The notes beneath the pieces are model-generated. The model had not been told where the DNA came from. It made no database searches and worked only from the letters and a program-made list of their open reading frames with translations. DNA of 64,000 bases. Source: Pseudomonadota bacterium (lineage in GTDB: Bacteria > Myxococcota_A > UBA9160 > SZUA-336). This document shows positions 35,024 through 43,763 of the stretch, in pieces. Location of the stretch: assembly GCA_003247575.1 (NCBI GenBank), contig QJZC01000026.1, forward strand, positions 62,001 to 126,000, in the 5' to 3' direction. The translations under genes were made by a program, and so were the position numbers. Every line of letters begins with the position of its first letter. The first letter of the stretch is position 1.

Positions 35024-35454
35024 CAGCCTGCCCTACCGATGCGCAGTGCGCGCTGTGCCATCTCACGACTGATGCCGAGCGCCGCGATGTTCGCTTCGTA
35101 GCTCCGCTGCGCGTTTCGCAGGTTGACGAGCTCCTCGACCGTGGACACGTTGGGCAGCTGCACGATGCCGCGCTCGTCTGCGTCCGGATGCGCAGGGTTG
35201 AATACCTCTCGCGGAGGTCGTGGGTCGACGCGCACGTTCGCGACCTGGACGACCCGCACGGCTCGATCGAGCTCGGACGAGAAGTGCCCCGAGATGGGAA
35301 CGGAGCGGATGATAGGGTCGCGCCGGCGGTAGGGGCCGCCGTCGATACTGCGGGTCGAATTCGCATTGGCGAGATTCGAGCTCGCGAGGTCTACACGTAG
35401 TCGCTCCGATGCGAGTCCGGAGCCGCTGATGCCTAGGCCGGTGAAGAAGCTCAT
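35023..35454 (-). CDS. flgC: flagellar proximal rod protein FlgC
   Basis: Proximal rod subunit. With the ATG at 35454 (GGGAGGTG upstream, 4-base overlap with flgB) the product is 143 residues. It has LRVDLASSNLANANSTRSID, YRRRDPII, NPAHPDADERGIVQLPNV and a C-terminal NLRNAQRSYEANIAAL helix. An open frame runs to 35904 but the extra part is flgB read in another frame. Confidence 0.96.
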   Translation of the reverse strand: MSFFTGLGISGSGLASERLRVDLASSNLANANSTRSIDGGPYRRRDPIIRSVPISGHFSSELDRAVRVVQVANVRVDPRPPREVFNPAHPDADERGIVQLPNVSTVEELVNLRNAQRSYEANIAALGISREMAQRALRIGRAG

Positions 35455-35840
35455 CGCACCTCCCTCGCGGCTCGCGAGAGTGAGCCGAGCTTGTCGCGAA
35501 TTTCGAATGCAGTCTGATACATGATCCGGTTCTCGGTCAGCTTCAGGAATTCGCTCTCGAGCGATACGTTGTTCCCATCGAGTCGCCCGGGTGCGCTCGA
35601 GCGAGTTGTCTGTGTCCCCACACTCAGAGACACACTCGCGGGCGTGATGTGTCGAGAGTCGGTGCGTGCGAGCCCTAGAGTGGGATTGCTTGCCAAGGTT
35701 TCGTTCAGCACGAGGTCGAACGATCGGTACCCCGGGGTGTTCGAGTTGGCCACGTTCGCAGCGATGACATCGTGGCGATGGTTGCGGTACTGCAGTACGT
35801 GCTCGATCACCGTAGATGCGGGATTCGGAATCAGTGGCAT
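35451..35840 (-). CDS. flgB: flagellar proximal rod protein FlgB
   Basis: First gene of the flagellar cluster. The 129-residue product has NHRHDVIAANVANSNTPGYR, RLDGNNVSLESEFLKLTEN and a C-terminal YQTAFEIRDKLG helix, typical of FlgB. The ATG at 35840 is chosen because CTGGAG precedes it and the length fits FlgB; earlier in-frame starts to 35918 would overlap the promoter. A sigma-54 promoter lies about 75-90 bases upstream. Confidence 0.95.
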   Translation of the reverse strand: MPLIPNPASTVIEHVLQYRNHRHDVIAANVANSNTPGYRSFDLVLNETLASNPTLGLARTDSRHITPASVSLSVGTQTTRSSAPGRLDGNNVSLESEFLKLTENRIMYQTAFEIRDKLGSLSRAAREVR

Positions 35841-35913
35841 GGTTCGCTCCAGAATCAGTCGCTTCTGCATCCGCTTCCACTCTGCGTGCGCACAGGGTGG
35901 GCAAGGCGAGTGG

Positions 35914-35929
35914 AGCAAGCCACGTGCCA
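35914..35929 (-). promoter_or_regulatory. sigma-54 (RpoN) promoter for the flgB operon
   Basis: On the minus strand the sequence reads TGGCACG-TGGC-TTGCT, matching the RpoN consensus TGGCACG-N4-TTGCW at every fixed position, with the invariant GG (-24) and GC (-12) correctly spaced. The predicted transcript start near 35903 leaves a leader of about 60 bases before flgB. The NtrC-type activator gene immediately upstream is the obvious candidate regulator. Confidence 0.9.
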
Positions 35930-36017
35930 GGGAACGTTGGGGCCCAGGAAGGGAGCTCCTAGCCGGAACTGCCGCGAGGCGCCGCTCTGAGGGTGCGTCC
36001 GGGCAGGTTCTGCCGAG

Positions 36018-37409
36018 TCAGGCGTTGCCGGGAGGTTCGGAAGAAGCGCTCCGGGCCGACCCCAAGCGCGCGCGCGTTTCCGGCTCGTCGATGGAGTACT
36101 CGTTGATCTTGTTGCGCAAGGTTCGCAGGCTGATGCCCAGCTGGCGCGCCGCACGGGTACGATTGCCTTCGAGGCGCCCGAGCGTCTTCACGATCAGCCA
36201 GCGCTCCATCTCGCGCAGAGTCTGGAAGGGAGGCGGAGGGCTGGGTCGCGCCTCGGAGCCGGGTGCAGGGTCGTCCGAGACCGGTCGGGGAATGGACGCA
36301 GACGTGAGTCCTAGCTCGTTGGGGAACACCACGCGGCCTGGGTGCGTCAACACCAGACGTTCCATGACGTTCTGGAGCTCGCGCACGTTTCCGGGCCACG
36401 AGTACTGCGTCAGAACCTCGAGCGTCTCGGGCGGAAGAACCGGGTGGTTGTCCGTGTTGGCGATGCGCTGCAGGAAGTGCGCTACGAGCAAGGGGATGTC
36501 GCTGCCTCGCTCTCGCAGGGGCTTGAGCCTGAGGGGTAGGACGTTGAGCCGGTAGTAGAGGTCCTCTCGAAACTCACCTTTGCGCACGGCCTCGCGCATG
36601 TCACGGTTCGTAGTCGCGACGAGCCGGAAATCGACGTGGATCGGCCGTGGAGCTCCGATGCGCTGGACCTGCTTCTCCTGAATCACACGCAAGAGCTTCG
36701 CTTGCAGCGCCAGTTCGAGCTCTCCTATCTCGTCGAGCAGCAAGGTCGTGCCATCGGCCAGCTCGAATTTTCCGATCACTTTGGCGAAGGCGCCTGTGAA
36801 GGCCCCGCGTTCGTGGCCGAATAGCTCGCTCTCGAGCAATCCTGCAGGTAGCGCAGCACAATTCACGGAGACCATGTCTCGCCGGCGCCTCGGCGACGAC
36901 TCGTGCACGATGCGTGCGACCAGCTCCTTGCCCGTACCACTCTCGCCTTCGATCAGTACGGTCGCATCGCTTGCGGCGATATTCTTGGCCAGCTCGAGTG
37001 TCGCGCGCAGCTCCGTGTCCTGGGTGACGAAGCGTGCGCGCGTAGTAGAGTGGCTGCCGCCCGCAACACAGGCGTCGAGGAGTCGCTCCAGAGCGTCGAT
37101 GAGCGCGTCGTACTCGAAGGGAGCGTGTAAGTAATCCGTGGCGCCTGCTCGCAGAGCTTGTACGGGTGCGTCGATTCCGTGCTCTCGGGCGACCACCAGG
37201 ACTGGAATCCCGTGCTGCCTCGCCAACTGCAGGAAGGGGTGGAAGAGATGGACCTCGTTCGTCGCCTCGATGACGCACCCGTCGATCTGGTGAGACGTGA
37301 TGAGGCGCAGTGCCTCGTCCAGGTCCTCTACTCTGCGCAGGGGTGGCCCTTCTCGGCCGAGCGCGCACGACACCAGGCTCGTGCCCGAGAGATCGACGAG
37401 CGCGATCAT
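36018..37409 (-). CDS. sigma-54-dependent flagellar activator, NtrC/FleQ/FlbD type, degenerate receiver
   Basis: Predicted to open RpoN promoters such as the one before flgB. The 463-residue protein has an N-terminal receiver-like domain (1-112), an AAA+ domain (about 125-360) and a Fis-type helix-turn-helix (about 412-441, RTRAARQLGISLRTLRNKI). The AAA+ core is complete: Walker A GESGTGK (155-161), GAFTGA (202-207) that contacts sigma-54, Walker B LLLDEIGE. The receiver lacks the acidic pair and the phospho-accepting Asp (VIEATN instead of a D-x-x-MP loop), and the KPF lysine is Ala. It is probably not a normal phospho-receiver, like FleQ. The ATG at 37409 overlaps the upstream gene by 4 bases. 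Confidence 0.9.
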   Translation of the reverse strand: MIALVDLSGTSLVSCALGREGPPLRRVEDLDEALRLITSHQIDGCVIEATNEVHLFHPFLQLARQHGIPVLVVAREHGIDAPVQALRAGATDYLHAPFEYDALIDALERLLDACVAGGSHSTTRARFVTQDTELRATLELAKNIAASDATVLIEGESGTGKELVARIVHESSPRRRRDMVSVNCAALPAGLLESELFGHERGAFTGAFAKVIGKFELADGTTLLLDEIGELELALQAKLLRVIQEKQVQRIGAPRPIHVDFRLVATTNRDMREAVRKGEFREDLYYRLNVLPLRLKPLRERGSDIPLLVAHFLQRIANTDNHPVLPPETLEVLTQYSWPGNVRELQNVMERLVLTHPGRVVFPNELGLTSASIPRPVSDDPAPGSEARPSPPPPFQTLREMERWLIVKTLGRLEGNRTRAARQLGISLRTLRNKINEYSIDEPETRARLGSARSASSEPPGNA

Positions 37410-39787
37410 GGCGTCCCCGGTTCCGTGGGAGATCCTGGGTCGGCGCGGTCCACGATCTCCTTCAGGCGTGCACGCAGCTCCTTCCCTTCGTCCAGTGCTA
37501 GCATTCCCAGCAAGAAGGGATCGACTTGGCTTCCGTCCGGCTTCGGAGTGGCGAGTGGGATGCCAGCCCGTTGACCGAGGAAGACGAAGGCCGACTCCCA
37601 CCAGGAGTCTTGGCGCTTCAGGTCGAGCTCGAGCAGCTGCGCGAGCCGTTGCGGATCGCCGCGTTCGCTGACGATATCGGTCAGAGCGAGATATCCGACC
37701 TTGCGAAACGGATCCGTCACCGTCGCCGCAGCTCCGGTGACTCCGAGGCCCCGCTCCAAGCGGCGGCGCGAGAGACCTTCGCGGGAAGCGGCGGCGTGCA
37801 GCTCTCCCAGCCGGATCAGTACGGGCCCGACGATCTGTGGCTCGGGAAAGGACTCGAGTGCCCGTTCATAGATGCGGATCGCACTTTCGAGCTCGCTCTC
37901 GCGCAGCAGCTCCTCACCGGCTAGAGCGGCCAGGGCGAGCGAGAAGGGCCCGGCGGTCCCGCTGTCGGCGATTTCAGTGAGCTCCTGTCTGGAAACCGGT
38001 TCCTCTTCGGAGAAGCGGCGACACTGCACCTCGCGCCAGGCTCCGAGACCCCGGCGCACCGGTCGAACCTCGCGTTCGCGCAGGGCGCGGGCCCAGCGTG
38101 CACAGCTCTGCATGCGGCCCGCTTCACGGAATGCTTCGAGAGCGAACAACAGGCCGTTCTCGTTCATCTGACGCGCACTGAGATCACTCTCCATGATGTC
38201 CAGCAGGGCTTTGTCGATGCTGCCTGCATGACTGAGCTCGAGGCGAACGCGCTCGAGAAGTCGATAGGCCATCTCGTCGTGGATCAATGCTTGTACCGGT
38301 CCCTGCGGCAGTCGCCGAGAGAGGGCCGCCAGATTCTGGATGAGCTCCTGATCTTCGCCCCGCTCCTCCTTGAGGAGTTCGAGGCGAAACGAGAGGAGTC
38401 CAATCGCCGGGTCCCGCGTCTCTAGATCCACCAGCTCCGGGACGCCTTCCGGGATGCGGCGCGTATCTCCCTTGAGTCGCTGTGCTTCAAGCGCGGTCGT
38501 TGCCAGCAGCGGCGCCTCTTTGGTCGTGAGGTACCGTGCGAGTGCCTGCTTCGCGATGCTGTCCATGGTGTCGTAGCGCTCGCTCTCCGCTTCGACCTGG
38601 GCCCAGAGTAGGTTCACGAGGGGGAGCAGGGGGCTCTCGCCGTGCGCGTCGCTCGCTTCCTCATTCGTCGGTGTGTTCTGCGGGGTGCGCCGGAGTGCAA
38701 TGCGTCGCAGGGTCTGCCTCGCCTGCTCGAGCTGGTTCGTCTTGAGCAGTGCGAACCCATTTCGAAGCTCGCTCAGTACGTCGGGCCGCTCGGAGTCCCG
38801 CGTAGTTGCTTCTGGCGTGGCTGCTGGATCGGCGAGAGTGGCGTAGGCCGAAGCGGCCTCTGGGAACTGCTCGAGTAGAAAGTGGAGATCCGCCTTCCGA
38901 CGCATGGCCCAGCGCGCTTGGTCGGCGCGTAGTCTCTCGCTGGGCAGGTTCTCGATTGCAGCCAGCGCCGCCTGGTACTGGCGAGACTGCGCCGCAGCTT
39001 CGATATAGGTGAGGAGCGCATCCACATCGTAGGGTCGATCGAGGGCGGGCTCGAGATGGCGCTCCAGGGCCGCCGCGGCTTCTCTGTTGAACCCTAGGTC
39101 GAGATAGATCTGGGCGATGCGGACTCGGGCTCGGGCTGCCTGAATCCTCGAGCGGTCGAAGCTCAGCGCGATGCGGTACGCTTGAATGGTCGCGAGCTTC
39201 TCCGCGCTGGACGCGTCCGTAGAGAGCTCGTCGAGCAGCTGAGCGCGCAGGTGAAGGGAGCTCGAGTCCCGCGCGAGCTCTGGGGTGGACACGTCCGCCA
39301 ATGCCTCTCGCTGCTCGCCTTTCACGTAGCGGCGCGCCGCGCTGAGAGCTTGCGCATCCAGTCCTCGCGCGGCAAGGCGTGGTCTGCTGCCGTCGGGCAG
39401 CGACGTTTCTCGACGTAGCTGCCGGACTTTCAACTCGGTCAGCTCGACGACCGCGCGGTAGGTCGCGTTGGGGTCGGGACGCGGACTCGATTCGCGCGCA
39501 TTCACGAGCTCGCGCGCGATCAGGAAGCGCTCCACCCACGATTCGAAGTGGGGCTGCCAGACGTCGGGGTCGGAGATTTCGTCGAGTGGACCGGGGGTGG
39601 CTGCAGCCGCAGGTCGGATCGACAATCCAGACGCAGCGATGCCTAGCCAGACGAAGCGCCCGACCCGTCTCCGCCAATGTTGCTGACGCGCAGGCGAAGA
39701 GGTCGAGTCGCGATCGCGATTCGACCACCAACTGTGCAGCCCCCGACAGTGCACACATTGCCTAGGTGCAAAGCGTGTGCCTTGCAC
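37406..39787 (-). CDS. large exported helical-repeat (TPR-like) protein coupled to the sigma-54 activator
   Basis: I recognise only the architecture. The product (793 residues from the GTG at 39787) has a long basic N-terminus, a hydrophobic segment (WLGIAASGL) and a signal-like PAAAA end. Most of the rest is helical, with TPR-like pairs such as IAQIYLDLGFNREAAAALER and IRIYERALESFPEPQIVGPV. It overlaps the activator gene by 4 bases, so they are co-translated. The start is uncertain: another in-frame GTG lies at 39754 and neither has a strong SD. It may be a periplasmic scaffold or a flagellar-cluster partner; no function is assigned. Confidence 0.75.
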   Translation of the reverse strand: MQGTRFAPRQCVHCRGLHSWWSNRDRDSTSSPARQQHWRRRVGRFVWLGIAASGLSIRPAAAATPGPLDEISDPDVWQPHFESWVERFLIARELVNARESSPRPDPNATYRAVVELTELKVRQLRRETSLPDGSRPRLAARGLDAQALSAARRYVKGEQREALADVSTPELARDSSSLHLRAQLLDELSTDASSAEKLATIQAYRIALSFDRSRIQAARARVRIAQIYLDLGFNREAAAALERHLEPALDRPYDVDALLTYIEAAAQSRQYQAALAAIENLPSERLRADQARWAMRRKADLHFLLEQFPEAASAYATLADPAATPEATTRDSERPDVLSELRNGFALLKTNQLEQARQTLRRIALRRTPQNTPTNEEASDAHGESPLLPLVNLLWAQVEAESERYDTMDSIAKQALARYLTTKEAPLLATTALEAQRLKGDTRRIPEGVPELVDLETRDPAIGLLSFRLELLKEERGEDQELIQNLAALSRRLPQGPVQALIHDEMAYRLLERVRLELSHAGSIDKALLDIMESDLSARQMNENGLLFALEAFREAGRMQSCARWARALREREVRPVRRGLGAWREVQCRRFSEEEPVSRQELTEIADSGTAGPFSLALAALAGEELLRESELESAIRIYERALESFPEPQIVGPVLIRLGELHAAASREGLSRRRLERGLGVTGAAATVTDPFRKVGYLALTDIVSERGDPQRLAQLLELDLKRQDSWWESAFVFLGQRAGIPLATPKPDGSQVDPFLLGMLALDEGKELRARLKEIVDRADPGSPTEPGTP

Positions 39788-39959
39788 ATTTGATTGGCGG
39801 GCATGTCTGGATACGCGAGCGAACCGGCGTCAGAGGGAAAGTGAGCTCCGTGCCAACCCGGCAACTCTTTCCGTCGGTATCTCGACGTTGTGGGGGAAAT
39901 ATCGACAGCGCAGGTTGGGGAACCCCACCGATTCGCGCGGGCTAGAAAGGGGACTGCCG

Positions 39960-42119
39960 TCAGAAGCGTAGTTCTGTGCCGAGGTAGAGCTGGGTTCTCG
40001 GAGCGGGCTCGAAGAATCTGCCTACTGCTGCGTTGGGGCGGATGGTTCCGTCGAACTCGGCGCCGAAGACATTGCGCGCTCCGATGAAGGGCTCGATCTC
40101 GATGCCCGGCCGCTCGAGCCGCATACCCAGACGCAGGTCGAGCGTCGTCGCTCCGTCGGTCTCGACCTGGTTCGCATCGTCGAGTTCGAGATCGCTCGAA
40201 TGGCGTAGCTGGAGACTGGCGAAGAAGCCGTCCGGTCGATCGTAGCGTAGCTCGATTGCGGCCAGGTGCAGGGGGACGTTCGGCTCTCGCTTGCCGTCGA
40301 GGTCGAGTGTGGCGTTGGGATCGAAGTCTCTGTAGCGATAGTCCGCATAGGTATACGCTGCGCGCAGTGAGAGGTCGCGGGTGAGATTCAGTGACAGTGC
40401 CAGCTCCACTCCTCGGCGTCGAACAGCTCCTGCATTGCGAAAGAACGTGTCGCTCGAGGCATCCTGGAACGGTACGAGCACATCGCGCACTCGAATGTCG
40501 AAGACCGCAATGTCGTAGAACAACGAGCTGCCGATGACTCCCTTCAGGCCGAGCTCGAGCGTGATCGCGCGCTCCGCCTCGCGGTCTCCGTCGAATCCCC
40601 CGACCAGATTTGCCGGGCGCAGCTCCGTCGTCGTGGGAACCTGGAAGCCGGTGCTGAGACTCCCTCGCAGAATGGCCGCCGGCGAGAACTCGTACTGCAG
40701 TGCCAGTCGCGGTGAGAGCTCGCGAAACCGGATCGAGTCGGACTGGACGCCATCCGCGGTGAATCGGTCGCCGACCTCGAATTCGGTCCAGTCGTAGCGA
40801 GCGCCGAGCACGGCTCGCAGTCGCTCGGTGACGAGCCACTCGAGCTGAACGAACGGGCCCAGGCTGGTCACATCCTCGGCTTGGCGAAGGATCAGGGCAT
40901 CGCGGCGACCGCCGGGATTGGTGTAGTTGCGCCGCCTATCCTGCTGCACATCCACGTCTGCGCCCGCCAACAGCCGAATCGGGCCGCGGCGCATGCGCAC
41001 GACGAAGCCGCCGCCGGTGACCGTTCGGTCGAAGTCCACTCGCCGATTGAGGGGGAGCGCGCTCGAGAAGTCGCGCCAGATGCGATAGCCGCGTAGCTCG
41101 AGGGTGCGACCCGCACCCAGCGGACGCGAGTACCGCAGGCTCACGCGCTGCTGGTTCAGCTTCTCGCCCGCGTCGAAGATGCGTGAGCCGGGTGCGGCGG
41201 AGCCCCGATCGAGTCCCCGCTCCAGCGCATTGAGTCCCCCTGGATCCTGTGCTTCCGGGGCCCAGACCGTCTGAAGCTGCAGTCGCAGCTGGCCGCCGGA
41301 CTCGAATGCGCGCTCGAGCTTGAACAGCGCGCCCGTCTGGCGTGCGCGCGAGTGGTCGCGGAAGCCCGCCGTTCGCGTGTGCGTAAGGCCGAGAGCGTAA
41401 CCGGTATCACGGTAAGTGCCGGTTACGCTGCCCGTGTGCGTCCAGCTGTGATCCGTGCCGAACGTGCTACGAAGCCGCCAGCGCGTGGCTTCCGTAGGGA
41501 CCAAGGTACGTACCGAGATCAGCCCGCCACCGGCGCCTCCATAAATGGATGAGGTGTCTCCGCGCACGACCTCGATGCGTTCGCCGAAGGCGAGATCGAG
41601 GCTGTCGAGCTCCGACTGGCCGTCGGGCAGGGTCGTCGGGATGTCGTCCACCAAGATCCGAATCCCACGAATGCCGAAGCTCGCACGTGCGCCGAAGCCA
41701 CGAATCGATACTCGGGTGTCTTGCGCGAAGTTCTCGCTGCTCTGTGCGAAGGTCCCCGGTACGAGCTCGAGTCCCCGAGACAGATCGCCGCTCTCTCGCG
41801 CGCGGCGGAACTCCGGTGCTTCCACCACGGAGATCGCCAAGGGAGCGCGCAGAAGATCATCGGGTGACCGGCTGGCCTCGGTTCGGATCCGCGCCAGCTC
41901 GGACGGTTCTGGTGGCACCTCGGAGTCCGAAGCTTTTGGCTGCGGTGCATCTGCTGCAGCTAGGCTGGGTGCGAATCCCAGGCTCCCGAGGAGCACGATT
42001 CCGCATCCCAACACGTGGGGGGCGAGCCGGTGGGCCTTCGCGACGCGGTTCGGAGAACGGGGTTCTCGCCGTGGCGTGACCGACCATGGAGAGGGAAGGG
42101 CATTTCGATAGACGAACAC
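39960..42119 (-). CDS. TonB-dependent outer-membrane receptor
   Basis: Energised outer-membrane importer, substrate unknown (siderophore, cofactor or metal complex). The 719-residue precursor has an N-terminal signal (core VLGCGIVLLGSLGFAPSLAAA). The plug domain includes VSIRGFGARASFGIRGIRIL, DDIPTTLPDGQS and IEVVRGDTSSIYGGAGGG. The beta-barrel strands end with terminal Phe (YLGTELRF), the usual BAM signal. The frame starts with GTG at 42119; a later GTG just before the signal core is also possible. It follows the ArsC/ferredoxin-like genes by 62 bases and may be co-transcribed. No TonB, ExbBD or ABC partner is nearby. Confidence 0.93.
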   Translation of the reverse strand: MFVYRNALPSPWSVTPRREPRSPNRVAKAHRLAPHVLGCGIVLLGSLGFAPSLAAADAPQPKASDSEVPPEPSELARIRTEASRSPDDLLRAPLAISVVEAPEFRRARESGDLSRGLELVPGTFAQSSENFAQDTRVSIRGFGARASFGIRGIRILVDDIPTTLPDGQSELDSLDLAFGERIEVVRGDTSSIYGGAGGGLISVRTLVPTEATRWRLRSTFGTDHSWTHTGSVTGTYRDTGYALGLTHTRTAGFRDHSRARQTGALFKLERAFESGGQLRLQLQTVWAPEAQDPGGLNALERGLDRGSAAPGSRIFDAGEKLNQQRVSLRYSRPLGAGRTLELRGYRIWRDFSSALPLNRRVDFDRTVTGGGFVVRMRRGPIRLLAGADVDVQQDRRRNYTNPGGRRDALILRQAEDVTSLGPFVQLEWLVTERLRAVLGARYDWTEFEVGDRFTADGVQSDSIRFRELSPRLALQYEFSPAAILRGSLSTGFQVPTTTELRPANLVGGFDGDREAERAITLELGLKGVIGSSLFYDIAVFDIRVRDVLVPFQDASSDTFFRNAGAVRRRGVELALSLNLTRDLSLRAAYTYADYRYRDFDPNATLDLDGKREPNVPLHLAAIELRYDRPDGFFASLQLRHSSDLELDDANQVETDGATTLDLRLGMRLERPGIEIEPFIGARNVFGAEFDGTIRPNAAVGRFFEPAPRTQLYLGTELRF

Positions 42120-42181
42120 GCACGCAGACTACCATAGTGGTGGTGCCGAGCTGCACGCTTGGTGCCCCGGGAGTGGAGAGC

Positions 42182-43147
42182 TCAGCCCGCTGTGCAGGGC
42201 TCGAGTGACGTCGCCACCCAGCGTTGACGTAGGTCTCCCGCGGACGACTCATCACCGCAGGACGCGGGTGTGAGGAACTGACGGCGCTCACAGATGACCC
42301 AGCAAGCATCTCGACCCGAGAACGAGAGGCGCACCCTGGCCTGTTTCGGCTCCACGATCGTCTCTTCGACCTGTGGTGCCGCGTTCGAGAGGCCGCGCAG
42401 GCGAGCGTAGGCGCACGCGACCTGATGCAGCTCCGGCTCGCCGAGCCGGCCACGCAGCCGCCGGGGGAGGCACTCTCCGGCCGTGGTCCTGCGCAGCAGC
42501 TCCTCTGCATCCGTGAGCTCGACGCGGCCATAGAGGAATCCGTCCGGCAGTGCGAGGCAGTTCGCAGCGAAGCGATGGCCGCCGATATGGCTTACCTCGG
42601 AGATCTCGACTTGCAAGCCGAGTTCTGCGCGGGTCTGCAACAGTTGCTTGAACAGCGGTCGACCAAATTGCGCACAGCAGCGATCGTGCTTTCCGTCCGT
42701 GCACACGAAGAGCTCCGGACCGAGAGGCCGGCTCTCGAATCCGAGCGGCTCTCCACACAAGAATCGCTGCGCAATGCTCGCCGCCAGAGCGATGGGGACG
42801 TCGAAGAGCTTTTGTCCTTCGCCGGGGCGCGCCAGAACCATCTCGAGAAACTCGATCGAAGAGGCCGGGGTGCGCTGGAACAGCCGCAATGCCAGCTTTT
42901 GGCCCTGCCGTTCGGCGAAGGCTTCGAGTCCCGCGATCTCTTCGGGCAGGCCGGGCGACTGCGCGATCTTGCTGCGGTGCCAGCGCGGCTTGGGCCATGA
43001 CAGACCGAGCCACGTCGTTGCCGCGCTCCCGCTGCCTGCCAGAGGTTCCGATTCGGCGAGACAGGCGTCGCGGCAGGGAGCGAGATCCGTGCTCGGTGTA
43101 GCGGCCTCGCGAGCCGCGACCTCGATGGGATCTCGGGGCGCGGTCAT
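42182..43147 (-). CDS. sucrase/ferredoxin-like family protein (thioredoxin-fold ferredoxin)
   Basis: The 321-residue product has the family hallmarks: FVCTDGKHDRCCAQFGRPL with a Cys and a Cys-Cys pair, and VSHIGGHRFAANCLALPDG with an additional Cys. These belong to the Suc_Fer-like family, thought to carry a [2Fe-2S] or redox site in a thioredoxin-like fold. The early part (CLAESEPLAGSGSAATTWL) matches the usual opening of the family, so the ATG at 43147, which overlaps the arsC-like stop by 4 bases, is preferred over upstream starts. The biochemical role is not established. Confidence 0.88.
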   Translation of the reverse strand: MTAPRDPIEVAAREAATPSTDLAPCRDACLAESEPLAGSGSAATTWLGLSWPKPRWHRSKIAQSPGLPEEIAGLEAFAERQGQKLALRLFQRTPASSIEFLEMVLARPGEGQKLFDVPIALAASIAQRFLCGEPLGFESRPLGPELFVCTDGKHDRCCAQFGRPLFKQLLQTRAELGLQVEISEVSHIGGHRFAANCLALPDGFLYGRVELTDAEELLRRTTAGECLPRRLRGRLGEPELHQVACAYARLRGLSNAAPQVEETIVEPKQARVRLSFSGRDACWVICERRQFLTPASCGDESSAGDLRQRWVATSLEPCTAG

Positions 43148-43491
43148 AGCAGCTCGAGTACCCGCTCGGGCGGACGCCCTACGAGAGCCTGGTCGTCTCG
43201 TACCGCGATCGGGCGCTCGATCAGGATCGGGTACTTCGCCATCGCGCGCATCAGCTCTTCGTCGCTGCTGTCGGCAGAGAGACCGGCTTCGCGATATGCG
43301 GCCTCGCCCTTGCGAATCCACTCGCGCGGAGAGAGCCCTAGCCGCTTCGCGAGCTGCTCCAGATCGGCGTAGCTGGGTGGGGTCTCGAGGTAGTGCACGA
43401 CGGAGAGGGCCACTCCGCGCTCCTCGAGCAGATTCAGGACGCTGCGGCTCTTGGAGCACCTGGGGTTGTGATACAAGGTGATCTGTGCCAT
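43144..43491 (-). CDS. arsC: ArsC/Spx-family arsenate reductase-like protein
   Basis: Glutaredoxin-type ArsC enzymes reduce arsenate to arsenite with glutathione and glutaredoxin. The 115-residue product begins MAQITLYHNPRCSKSR with the catalytic-type Cys12 and has FLxxxPS-like LETPPSYADLEQLAKRLG and the ERPIAVRDDQALVGRPPERV ending with the family Arg residues. It may instead be a YfgD-like relative with another substrate. The ATG at 43491 has no SD but a good promoter 8 bases upstream, so the mRNA may be leaderless. It is the first gene of a run with the ferredoxin-like gene and perhaps the receptor. Confidence 0.88.
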   Translation of the reverse strand: MAQITLYHNPRCSKSRSVLNLLEERGVALSVVHYLETPPSYADLEQLAKRLGLSPREWIRKGEAAYREAGLSADSSDEELMRAMAKYPILIERPIAVRDDQALVGRPPERVLELL

Positions 43492-43499
43492 GCGCGGGC

Positions 43500-43527
43500 A
43501 GGATACCCCCTGGCGCTGCGTGGTCAA
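43500..43527 (-). promoter_or_regulatory. sigma-70-type promoter of the arsC-like gene, leaderless geometry
   Basis: The minus strand reads TTGACC-N16-TATCCT, then only 8 bases to the ATG at 43491. The -35 box matches TTGACA at 5 of 6 and the -10 box matches TATAAT at 4 of 6. The predicted transcript start is at or next to the start codon. Confidence 0.55.
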
Positions 43528-43763
43528 CGCGGAATCTGCCTCGGCGCAGCCCGGCGGGGACTCGGGCGATTCCGGGTGATCCGGCCCCCGCGTGGAGAAG
43601 GTACGCTCGGAGGGACGTAGGTCCGCGGATGGCTCCACTGGGGACGAGGTGCGGCCGGCCCTCTGGGTGGTATAAAGGGAGCCCATTGGAGTGAGCCGAG
43701 GGCCGTGTGGGTGCCGAGCGAAGGCGCTTTGGAATCCGGCCCTGGGCGTCAAGGAGAATTCGT

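Noticed and set aside
35455..35904. FlgC with a long N-terminal addition
   Set aside because: The added frame covers flgB out of frame; the normal start at 35454 has GGGAGGTG and a 4-base overlap.
39838..39858. Second sigma-54 promoter before the helical-repeat gene
   Set aside because: TTGGCACG is present on the minus strand, but the -12 part reads TCACT and lacks the invariant GC at the right distance.
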